A DNA stretch of 10,076 nt from Ignavibacteriaceae bacterium (GTDB taxonomy: Bacteria; Bacteroidota; Ignavibacteria; Ignavibacteriales; Ignavibacteriaceae). Positions 1-5,448 of the stretch are shown here, one piece after another; the stretch's first letter is position 1; each line of letters starts with the position of its first letter. The DNA is taken from positions 1-10,076 of the forward strand of contig JAPHUI010000321.1 of NCBI GenBank assembly GCA_026193755.1. Reading direction: 5' to 3'. The notes below the pieces were generated by a model that saw only the letters and a program-made list of their open reading frames with translations, made no database searches and was not told the origin of the DNA. A program made the position numbers and the translations under genes.

Positions 1-92
1 TAAATCTGCGTTATACTTTTAATAATTACAAAGTCAAGCAAAAAGGTCCGGGGGATGATAATGGAACTATGGAAGGGGGAGAGGATTTTTAA
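1..92 (+). CDS. C-terminal fragment of a probable outer-membrane beta-barrel (TonB-receptor-like) protein
   Basis: Only one plus-strand frame is open from the left edge: codons from base 3 to a TAA at 90-92 give 29 residues, starting NLRYTFNNYKVKQKG and ending MEGGEDF. An aromatic, strand-like stretch (LRYTFNNYKV) followed by a charged, glycine-rich tail ending in Phe resembles the C-termini of Bacteroidota outer-membrane beta-barrel / TonB-dependent receptor-like proteins, where the last strand is followed by a polar tail. The other two plus frames hit stops almost at once. The family is an inference from a short tail and the body of the gene lies outside the window. A GC-rich hairpin 18 bases after the stop could end its transcript. 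Confidence 0.45.
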   Translation, partial: NLRYTFNNYKVKQKGPGDDNGTMEGGEDF

Positions 93-95
93 AAA

Positions 96-136
96 AGCCC
101 CACTCCTAACCTCTCCCCAAAGGGGAGAGGAATTTT
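96..136. repeat. GC-rich palindromic intergenic element, possible terminator
   Basis: CCTCTCCCC at 110-118, an AAA loop at 119-121 and GGGGAGAGG at 122-130 form a perfect 9-bp stem. It is preceded by AGCCCCACTCCTAAC (96-110) and followed by AATTTT (131-136). The block is far more GC-rich than its AT-rich surroundings. Its look (AGCCCC...CTAACC...CCCC AAA GGGG...) is that of short palindromic elements I recall as scattered between genes in Bacteroidota and Ignavibacteria; copy number cannot be judged from one window. Another GGGGAGAGG lies at 76-84 inside the upstream reading frame and could pair with the same CCTCTCCCC arm. The hairpin may serve as a terminator, but its T-run is short. Confidence 0.5.
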
Positions 137-138
137 GG

Positions 139-165
139 TTTACAATGTTTCTAATCGTTTGTAAA
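139..165. promoter_or_regulatory. Short inverted repeat upstream of the RhuM-Fic gene
   Basis: TTTACAA (139-145) and TTGTAAA (159-165) are perfect 7-bp arms around a 13-base spacer, about 57 bases before the start codon. Its place suggests an operator or transcript hairpin for the RhuM-Fic gene, but the arms are AT-rich and chance is possible. Confidence 0.2.
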
Positions 166-201
166 TATTTATTATTTTTCTTACCGTGTTTCTATCAATA
201 A

Positions 202-209
202 TATATTTG
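202..209 (+). promoter_or_regulatory. Candidate Bacteroidota-type -7 box before the RhuM-Fic gene
   Basis: TATATTTG matches the TAnnTTTG -7 consensus known for Bacteroidota primary sigma factor promoters. It ends 12 bases before the ATG at 222, so the transcript would have a very short leader, in line with the absence of a Shine-Dalgarno sequence. No convincing -33 TTG is seen at the expected distance, so support is partial. Confidence 0.25.
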
Positions 210-221
210 CTTTAATTTACT

Positions 222-1223
222 ATGAAATCAAAATCCAAAGGTGAAATACTTCTCTATAAAACTCCCGAAGGCGACACACAAATTGATGTAAAACTGGAAG
301 AAAAAACTGTATGGTTGAACCTTAATCAGTTAGCAGCATTATTGCAAAAAGATAAATCTGTTATTTCAAGGCATATTCGTAACATATTTAATGAAAAGGA
401 ATTACAGCGGAATTCAACTGTTGCAAAATTTGCAACAGTTCAAGTTGAGGGTAATAGGAAAATAGAGAGAGAGATTGAATACTATAATTTAGATGTAACA
501 ATGTCAGTAGGATACCGTGTCAAATCAAAACGAGGAACACAGTTTCGAATTTGGGCAAATAAGGTATTAAAAGATTACTTGACAAAAGGATATGTATTAA
601 ATGAAAGAAGACTTAAAGAGCAGACTGAAAGGATTAAAGAATTAGAAAAAACTCTTGATATTTTTTCTAAGGTAACAGAATCTTATCAACTAAAACAAGA
701 TGAATTTGCTGGAATAATACAGGTTGTTAAAGATTATACCTATGCATTGGATACGCTGGATAATTATGATAAAAAGTCTTTAAGCATTTCTTCTACCAAT
801 AAAAAAGAAATATTCCAAATTAATTATGAGTCGTCTAAAAAAGTCATTACAAAAATGAAAGAAAAATTCGGCGGTTCAACACTATTTGGGAAAGAAAAAG
901 ATAAATCTTTTAAAGGAACAGTTGGTACAATTTATCAGACTTTTGGTAAAAAAGAATTGTATCCGAGTATTGAAGAGAAAGCAGCACATCTGCTATACTT
1001 CACAATTAAAAATCATTCCTTTATAGATGGAAATAAGAGAATTGCTGCTGCATTATTTCTGTGGTTCCTTCAAATGAATAATTATCTTTATGCAAAAAAT
1101 GGTAGCAAAAGAATTCCGGATAATGCACTAGTTGCACTGTGCTTATTAATAGCAGAAAGTAATCCAAAAGAAAAAGACATGATAGTGAAGGTTGTAATAA
1201 ATTTAATTAATAAGAAAAATTAA
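222..1223 (+). CDS. RhuM-type / Fic-Doc fusion protein
   Basis: This 333-residue protein joins two known modules. Residues 1 to about 125 match the virulence RhuM family, with a helix-turn-helix-like stretch (NLNQLAALLQKDKSVISRHI, 34-53), VAKFATV (67-73) and the YYNLDVTMSVGYRV segment (87-100). A charged, probably coiled-coil linker spans about 126-160. The C-terminal half is Fic/Doc: the active-site motif is HSFIDGNKRIAA at 265-276, with catalytic His265, Phe267, Asp269, Asn271 and Arg273. Lys272 replaces the second Gly of AMP-transferring Fic proteins (HxFx[DE]GNGRxxR), and the second Arg is missing, so it is nearer to Doc, which phosphorylates EF-Tu. Fic/Doc enzymes modify target proteins using nucleotides; the target here is unknown. 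No antitoxin gene adjoins it. The N-terminal domain may bind DNA and regulate its own gene, but that is inference. The start is the only ATG near the frame's beginning and lacks a Shine-Dalgarno sequence. Confidence 0.88.
   Translation: MKSKSKGEILLYKTPEGDTQIDVKLEEKTVWLNLNQLAALLQKDKSVISRHIRNIFNEKELQRNSTVAKFATVQVEGNRKIEREIEYYNLDVTMSVGYRVKSKRGTQFRIWANKVLKDYLTKGYVLNERRLKEQTERIKELEKTLDIFSKVTESYQLKQDEFAGIIQVVKDYTYALDTLDNYDKKSLSISSTNKKEIFQINYESSKKVITKMKEKFGGSTLFGKEKDKSFKGTVGTIYQTFGKKELYPSIEEKAAHLLYFTIKNHSFIDGNKRIAAALFLWFLQMNNYLYAKNGSKRIPDNALVALCLLIAESNPKEKDMIVKVVINLINKKN
416..440. repeat. Perfect 25-bp palindrome inside the RhuM-coding part
   Basis: AACTGTTGCAAA (416-427) and TTTGCAACAGTT (429-440) are exact 12-bp arms around a single A at 428. 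The arms cover the codons for residues 66-73, TVAKFATV, a peptide that I recall as conserved in RhuM proteins. It could be an operator bound by the encoded protein, an mRNA hairpin, or a by-product of a near-symmetric peptide and codon choice. Confidence 0.75.
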
Positions 1224-1229
1224 ACAATC

Positions 1230-2819
1230 TTATTTCAAATAAATCATCTTCTTCACTGCAGAGAAAGAATCTGCTACCAGCTTATAAAAATAAACTCCGG
1301 AAGGCTGATCTTTTGCATTCCATTGAAATGAATAGCTTCCTGCTGGTAAATTTTCATTCACCAATTCATCTACCTGCTGCCCGATAGCATTGAATATCTT
1401 CAAAATGACTTTACTTTCAACTGGCAATTCAAATGATATTGTTGTTGAAGGATTAAACGGATTTGGAAAATTCTGATCAAGTTTATATTCATCTGGTAGT
1501 ATAGTTTCTGTCTTTTTCACTCCAGAAATAGATCCACCACGAACCAAACGGACATAATTGAAGATTCGTGTAGCATCACCTTGAGGAGCCATTGGGAAGT
1601 AGTATCCGTCGGGTATGTAAACAAATCCGCTGAAGTCGTGACCCTTCCTGTCACTGCGCTGGGCTCCGGCTCCATGAACGTCTAGCCAGCTATTCATCAT
1701 ATATCCAAGAGACCGCCCGAAACTGATGTAAGCTCCTGCGTCTCCCATTCCGTTGCTTTTGACGTGTGTGGTGCTCGTCCAGTACCACGGATAATCAATC
1801 TCACCAACTTCATTTGTAATCTCTGTAGTGTTAAACACTGGATCGATAGCTGCAGAACCGGTAGCATCCGGAGATCGGGAATAATCCAAAATGCTTTGCA
1901 TTTCCTTTGCATTCGGTAATCGCCAGTCGTTATATCCCAGATAGTTTTCATTGTTCTTTTGTTGAACCCAGGCAAGTGCATCTTCCCATTTCATTCCGGA
2001 GCGAGGACCGATATTCACACCATTACCTCTATCGTCCTTCGACCACATTAAACCCGTTGCACTGTCTGTGATTGTCCCATTTCCGTTGTCTACAAAATTA
2101 TTTATTCCGTAATCCGGGTTACCACTAACGTAACGAGCATAGTGTATTGAAGGGTTGTTCCCAATTGGATCACGTGGGTAACCTTTAATGCGTCCATCTG
2201 CAAAATTTACTCCAAAGACTGCAGGTTGACTACCAAATACTAGTCCGGTGTATTCATTGTTAGACCAGTACTGTGCATCAATCAAACGTTCTCCTACAGT
2301 CGTGTCCCCATATACAAATGTGAAATAGTCTGTATCAATAAATGGTAATAACTGGAGAGGATTTGGTCCACTCGGGTCAAGACCACGGAAGTCTATAAGT
2401 GAATATAATTCTTTGATTGATGGTGTACGCCAATCGTTGTAACCGCCATAGTTTTGTGCATTTAACGTTGCAGGGTATGATAGGAATTCTGTCCAGGATA
2501 ATTGATCGTAAGTATCGAGATCTCCGTCCTCATCTGTGTCAGGAGTTCTTATCCAGGTCAGACGGGTTACATTGTCGTATACTGTAAGACTATCATTGCT
2601 AATAGTAAAGCCAGGTTGGTTCCCAAAAAACTGAGCATCCTGACCATAGAAAGGTTCTCCCGGTTGAGGAGGGGAAATTGCGTGAGTGGAATCGTAACAT
2701 ATATCCTGTCCGGTATCCACAATTGGATAATTTTGCGAAAAGGCAAAAATTGAAAAGAAGAATACAATAAAACCTATAAGTAAAAAACATTTTTGCATTT
2801 TATATCCCAATTTTCTCAT
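1230..2819 (-). CDS. Secreted DUF1566-repeat protein with T9SS type A sorting domain
   Basis: A 529-residue exported protein of unknown function. A hydrophobic signal peptide covers about residues 8-28 with probable cleavage after AFS. Two DUF1566 (Lcl C-terminal-like) units follow. The first starts near DNVTRLTW (82-89) and holds GGYNDWRTPSIKELYSLIDF (125-144). The second starts near NGNGTITDSATGLMWS (245-260) and holds LGYNDWRLPNAKEMQSILDY (294-313), then YVRLVRGG (422-429). The first unit carries an insert at 94-102, DTDEDGDLD, that looks like a calcium-binding loop. Residues 441-529 are a type IX secretion C-terminal sorting domain (NFPNPFNPSTTISFELP at 450-466, PSGVYFYKL at 506-514), normally removed after export across the outer membrane. 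Met8 (ATG at 2796-2798) is an alternative start; neither start has a clear ribosome binding site. It lies 42 or more bases downstream of the NFACT gene on the same strand, so co-transcription is possible, though no functional link is obvious. Confidence 0.87.
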   Translation of the reverse strand: MRKLGYKMQKCFLLIGFIVFFFSIFAFSQNYPIVDTGQDICYDSTHAISPPQPGEPFYGQDAQFFGNQPGFTISNDSLTVYDNVTRLTWIRTPDTDEDGDLDTYDQLSWTEFLSYPATLNAQNYGGYNDWRTPSIKELYSLIDFRGLDPSGPNPLQLLPFIDTDYFTFVYGDTTVGERLIDAQYWSNNEYTGLVFGSQPAVFGVNFADGRIKGYPRDPIGNNPSIHYARYVSGNPDYGINNFVDNGNGTITDSATGLMWSKDDRGNGVNIGPRSGMKWEDALAWVQQKNNENYLGYNDWRLPNAKEMQSILDYSRSPDATGSAAIDPVFNTTEITNEVGEIDYPWYWTSTTHVKSNGMGDAGAYISFGRSLGYMMNSWLDVHGAGAQRSDRKGHDFSGFVYIPDGYYFPMAPQGDATRIFNYVRLVRGGSISGVKKTETILPDEYKLDQNFPNPFNPSTTISFELPVESKVILKIFNAIGQQVDELVNENLPAGSYSFQWNAKDQPSGVYFYKLVADSFSAVKKMIYLK

Positions 2820-2862
2820 TTGACAACTAACTTGAAGCTGAGGTTTAATTCAATAAATAATT

Positions 2863-4494
2863 TTATTCATTAACAACGAATTCACAATCATTTGGTATCT
2901 CTGGTCTTACAAGTAATACATCCTCCCTCAGCAAGTGAACTGTACCGACAGGATCACCTTTTTTCTTTACAACATACTTTTTGAATGTAAATGCTACAGG
3001 AACGACACCTGCAGTTTTAGCTTTGCTATGGAATGCTGCAATCGAGGCGGTTTTCTTTAATACATTTTTCGGGACAATCTCCTTAGTATTCTCAACTCTC
3101 AGAACAACGTGAGAACCAGAAACACTTCTGGCATGAAACCAATAGTCGTTTTGCTTTGCAAATTTTGTAGTGAGAAGATCATTGTTTTTGCTGTCTTTCC
3201 CAACGTAGATGTTGTATTTCCCATCAATCAAATAATGCTTGAATTTTGAGCTTAAATCTTCTTTAGCTTCCTTTTCGTGTGTTGGTTTTATTTTTAGCAT
3301 TTTCATTAATTCATCTAATTCTTTTATTGATTGAATGTTGCTTAGTGAGTCGACCGTCTTTTTTAAGAACTGAAATTCCTTATTTGTTTTTTTAAAAAGC
3401 TCCTGAGTTTTAGCAAATGCAGTTCTTTCTGATTTTGATTTATCGAAATAATATTCGATATTTTTTTTCGGGGACAGTTTCGGGTTTAGTTTGATCTCAA
3501 CTTTTTCGCCTGAGGAAAAAATATCATCAACTACGACTAATTTCATGCCAATCTTTAACTCGTTGATGTTAGCCAATAACAATTTGCCCCTTTTGTTGTA
3601 TTTAGTTTCTCTACTTCCTCTTTCAATAACTCCCTGAAGGTTCTGAATTTTGGAGGTTACTTTATTCTGTTCTCTTTCAAGATAATTTTTGATTAGCTTC
3701 AATCGGGATTTCTTAGCATCTAAATAATGTTCTTTAGATAGGAGATAATTCTGTGCTTCAATGACGCTATCAAATAATTTTTTCTCTGTAAACGGAAAGC
3801 TTTTAAAGTTCTCAAATCCAAGCTTAACCTCATCTGTATTGTTATCGATGAAGGCACAAGGTTTGGAATTTCGGATCTCTTCTAATACTTCACTCAGTAA
3901 CTTTACAGACTCTTCATTGCTAAAATTTGTTGAACGGGATTTGGTCTCTCTTATTATTTCACTTCCGATAACGGGGAATTTCCTTCGAATTTCATCTAAA
4001 TAATTTCCTACTATTACTACATCCGGTTTTATCAGATTCCAACCTGAGACAAATACTTTATCCGAGAACTCTTTTATTATTTGTTTAAGCGCTTCCTCAT
4101 CAAATGATTTAAAAGAATGAAACCTTTGATTGTTGTCAAGGTAAAACACATTTGTGAACTTTCCCCTGATAGTAAAATAAATTTCAGACTGCTCAAGTTT
4201 TAATTTTATGATTCTGTCATCATTTGCAATCCCAAATGAAATTATTCTTTGACCGGTTGTTTCTTCAAAAAAGTTGATTGTATTTTTCTTAGCACGAGTG
4301 TATTTATTCTTTATTGCGAAAAAGGAATTGCCGGGAATAACAGAAAGTTCGATAAAAATATTCTCATTCATTTTTTCACAATTTATTACTAGAGTTCCTT
4401 TCTCCTGAGAAAATATTTCCCGGATCACAGCATCTTTTAGAAGTTCATTAGTCTCTAAAATAATCCTGTTAAGGAAAAAATAATTTTGAATCAT
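2863..4494 (-). CDS. rqcH: NFACT-family protein, RqcH-like ribosome quality control factor
   Basis: A 543-residue protein from the ATG at 4492-4494. The family (RqcH, also called fibronectin-binding protein A; homologous to eukaryotic Rqc2/NEMF) binds 50S subunits blocked by peptidyl-tRNA and adds C-terminal alanine tails that mark the peptide for degradation. Numbered from this ATG, an NFACT-N domain fills the first ~150 residues and contains NDDRII (91-96). Its Asp93-Arg94 pair corresponds to the Asp-Arg pair needed for alanine tailing in Bacillus subtilis. A helical middle follows, then lysine- and glutamate-rich coiled coils at about 250-295 and 350-410. The C-terminal NFACT-R domain starts near DGKYNIYVGKDSKNND (424-439) and includes DYWFHARSVSGSHVVLR (450-466). 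The frame can be extended 13 codons to a TTG at 4531-4533. I prefer the ATG because family members begin about there and a candidate promoter lies between the two starts. Length and domain order are normal for the family. Confidence 0.88.
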   Translation of the reverse strand: MIQNYFFLNRIILETNELLKDAVIREIFSQEKGTLVINCEKMNENIFIELSVIPGNSFFAIKNKYTRAKKNTINFFEETTGQRIISFGIANDDRIIKLKLEQSEIYFTIRGKFTNVFYLDNNQRFHSFKSFDEEALKQIIKEFSDKVFVSGWNLIKPDVVIVGNYLDEIRRKFPVIGSEIIRETKSRSTNFSNEESVKLLSEVLEEIRNSKPCAFIDNNTDEVKLGFENFKSFPFTEKKLFDSVIEAQNYLLSKEHYLDAKKSRLKLIKNYLEREQNKVTSKIQNLQGVIERGSRETKYNKRGKLLLANINELKIGMKLVVVDDIFSSGEKVEIKLNPKLSPKKNIEYYFDKSKSERTAFAKTQELFKKTNKEFQFLKKTVDSLSNIQSIKELDELMKMLKIKPTHEKEAKEDLSSKFKHYLIDGKYNIYVGKDSKNNDLLTTKFAKQNDYWFHARSVSGSHVVLRVENTKEIVPKNVLKKTASIAAFHSKAKTAGVVPVAFTFKKYVVKKKGDPVGTVHLLREDVLLVRPEIPNDCEFVVNE

Positions 4495-4515
4495 AACCGT
4501 TTTATGTGAATTTTC

Positions 4516-4545
4516 AGTATAAAAATTAAACAACTACTTTAGCAA
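4516..4545 (-). promoter_or_regulatory. Candidate promoter for the NFACT gene
   Basis: On the minus strand TTGCTA (4540-4545) and TATACT (4516-4521) are separated by 18 bases, resembling a housekeeping -35/-10 pair with 4/6 and 5/6 consensus matches. Transcription would begin about 10 bases before the preferred ATG at 4494 and downstream of the TTG at 4533, which supports the shorter protein. In AT-rich DNA such matches arise easily. Confidence 0.3.
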
Positions 4546-4567
4546 GAGCAAGAAATTAAAATACGTG

Positions 4568-4678
4568 ATTGATATATTGAATGAATGATTGAATGGTTTT
4601 AATCATTTCAATCAACCAATAAGTAATTCATTCAAACTGCACTATGAAATTGATTAAGAATAAGGCAATTGATATATT
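4568..4678. repeat. 11-bp direct repeat pair in the divergent intergenic region
   Basis: ATTGATATATT occurs at 4568-4578 and again at 4668-4678, exactly 100 bases apart, flanking the nested inverted repeat. The right copy overlaps the candidate -7 box of the PASTA gene. Such pairs can be binding sites for a regulator or footprints of a small insertion; the low complexity allows chance. Confidence 0.4.
4577..4635. repeat. Nested inverted repeat between divergent NFACT and PASTA genes
   Basis: Outer arms TTGAATGAAT (4577-4586) and ATTCATTCAA (4626-4635) are exact 10-bp complements. Inside them TGATTGAA (4586-4593) pairs with TTCAATCA (4607-4614) around a 13-base loop. The left arm is nearly continuous while the right has an 11-base bulge at 4615-4625. 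The element fills the space between two divergent transcripts and has no coding potential. It may be an operator, a transcript hairpin or the relic of a small mobile repeat; the sequence does not decide. Confidence 0.45.
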
Positions 4679-4680
4679 TG
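4650..4680 (+). promoter_or_regulatory. Candidate Bacteroidota-type promoter for the PASTA-rpe-folP-cdaA operon
   Basis: TTG at 4650-4652 and TATATTTG at 4673-4680 are separated by 20 bases, fitting the Bacteroidota -33 TTG / -7 TAnnTTTG pattern. The box ends only 4 bases before the ATG at 4685, so the start of transcription would fall at or very near the start codon. No Shine-Dalgarno sequence is present, so a leaderless transcript is possible. Use of this promoter type in Ignavibacteria is assumed, not shown. Confidence 0.4.
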
Positions 4681-4684
4681 ATTA

Positions 4685-5446
4685 ATGAAAAAAAACCTTC
4701 GGAAATCGTTACTTCGAAAGATTCTATATATCCTTATTGGGTTTATTGCATTTATTATACTACTGAATTATGTAATCATGCCCTGGTACGTAAGTTCTCC
4801 CGAAACTAAAGTTCCGGAAGTTGTTGGACTTCAATCACAAGAAGCAATTAACTTGTTGGAGAAAGAGGGCTTTAAACCCTTAATAAGTGATACTTCTTAT
4901 GGACTTCAGGTTCCACCTGGGGCCGTGTTTCTTCAAAAGCCTGATGCCGGTAAAGTTGTCAAGGAAGGTCGCACTATCTTTCTGTTTGTAAGTGGGGGGC
5001 AAAAAGTAATTTCTGTTCCACTTCTGAAAGGCAAGTCAATTCTTGATGCAAAATTTGCTTTGGAACGATTAGGATTAAAGCTTGGACGAGTAGAAAGAAT
5101 TCCTTCAAGCCAACCGGAAGATATGATTTTCGATCAGCAATATGCTGAAAGGACACTTTTAAAACAGGGAGAAATTGTTGGAGTGACTGTTAGTGCAGGA
5201 CGGGGAGGTGGAGAAATTATTGTTCCTGATTTAATCGGAAAGTCTCTTTCTGAAGCGAAGAAAATTCTTGCGGACAGTTCATTAGTAATAGGAAAAATTA
5301 ATTATCAAACGTCATCAACACTTTTACCAAATACTATTTTGGATCAATATCCAAGTAGCGGAAATACACTAAACCCGGGAGATGCGGTTGACCTTTTTGC
5401 AACCAAAGCATCAAATAAAAACAGTCCGGATGAGGAGAATAACTAA
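4685..5446 (+). CDS. Membrane-anchored protein with three PASTA domains, no kinase
   Basis: A 253-residue protein with a basic N-terminus (MKKNLRKSLLRK), one transmembrane helix at about 13-33, and three PASTA domains facing the periplasm: about 41-104 (KVPEVVGLQSQEAINLLEKE), 108-171 (ISVPLLKGKSILDAKFALER) and 178-240 (IIVPDLIGKSLSEAKKILAD). Each shows the usual VPxxxGxxxxxA...L start and a closing PxxG(x)xxxxGxxVxxxxS-like strand (QKPDAGKVVKEG, QYPSSGNTLNPG). A short acidic tail follows. PASTA domains elsewhere bind peptidoglycan fragments or beta-lactams, usually on Ser/Thr kinases or penicillin-binding proteins; here no catalytic domain is attached. It is the first gene of a tight cluster, 2 bases before rpe. 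Firmicutes also place a PASTA protein (the kinase PrkC) close to rpe, so the association may be old. The likely role is cell-wall sensing or a structural part of the envelope, by inference. Confidence 0.88.
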   Translation: MKKNLRKSLLRKILYILIGFIAFIILLNYVIMPWYVSSPETKVPEVVGLQSQEAINLLEKEGFKPLISDTSYGLQVPPGAVFLQKPDAGKVVKEGRTIFLFVSGGQKVISVPLLKGKSILDAKFALERLGLKLGRVERIPSSQPEDMIFDQQYAERTLLKQGEIVGVTVSAGRGGGEIIVPDLIGKSLSEAKKILADSSLVIGKINYQTSSTLLPNTILDQYPSSGNTLNPGDAVDLFATKASNKNSPDEENN

Positions 5447-5448
5447 TA

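Noticed and set aside
76..84. GGGGAGAGG copy as part of a two-hairpin switch with 110-130
   Set aside because: It is inside the last codons of an open frame (Gly-Gly-Glu-Asp), and such tails are common in that protein type, so the match to the hairpin arm may be chance.
2171..2176. CACGTG core as a possible parS site for ParA/ParB
   Set aside because: The flanks do not match the TGTTTCACGTGAAACA pattern and it lies inside the DUF1566 gene. GTTCACGTTGAA within rpe (near 5710) also fails. No parS site is seen in the window.
2502..2790. Small open frames on both strands in the 5' part of the DUF1566 gene
   Set aside because: They overlap the signal peptide and first DUF1566 unit of a convincing gene and have no ribosome binding sites or domains.
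4531..4533. TTG as start of the NFACT gene
   Set aside because: It adds 13 residues not expected for the family, has no ribosome binding site, and lies upstream of the candidate transcription start. The ATG at 4494 is preferred.
4534..4684. Possible tRNA, small RNA or CRISPR repeat in the largest gene-free stretch
   Set aside because: No cloverleaf, CCA-type acceptor, regular repeat-spacer spacing or GC-rich structured core is seen; only the AT-rich repeats and promoter-like boxes listed.
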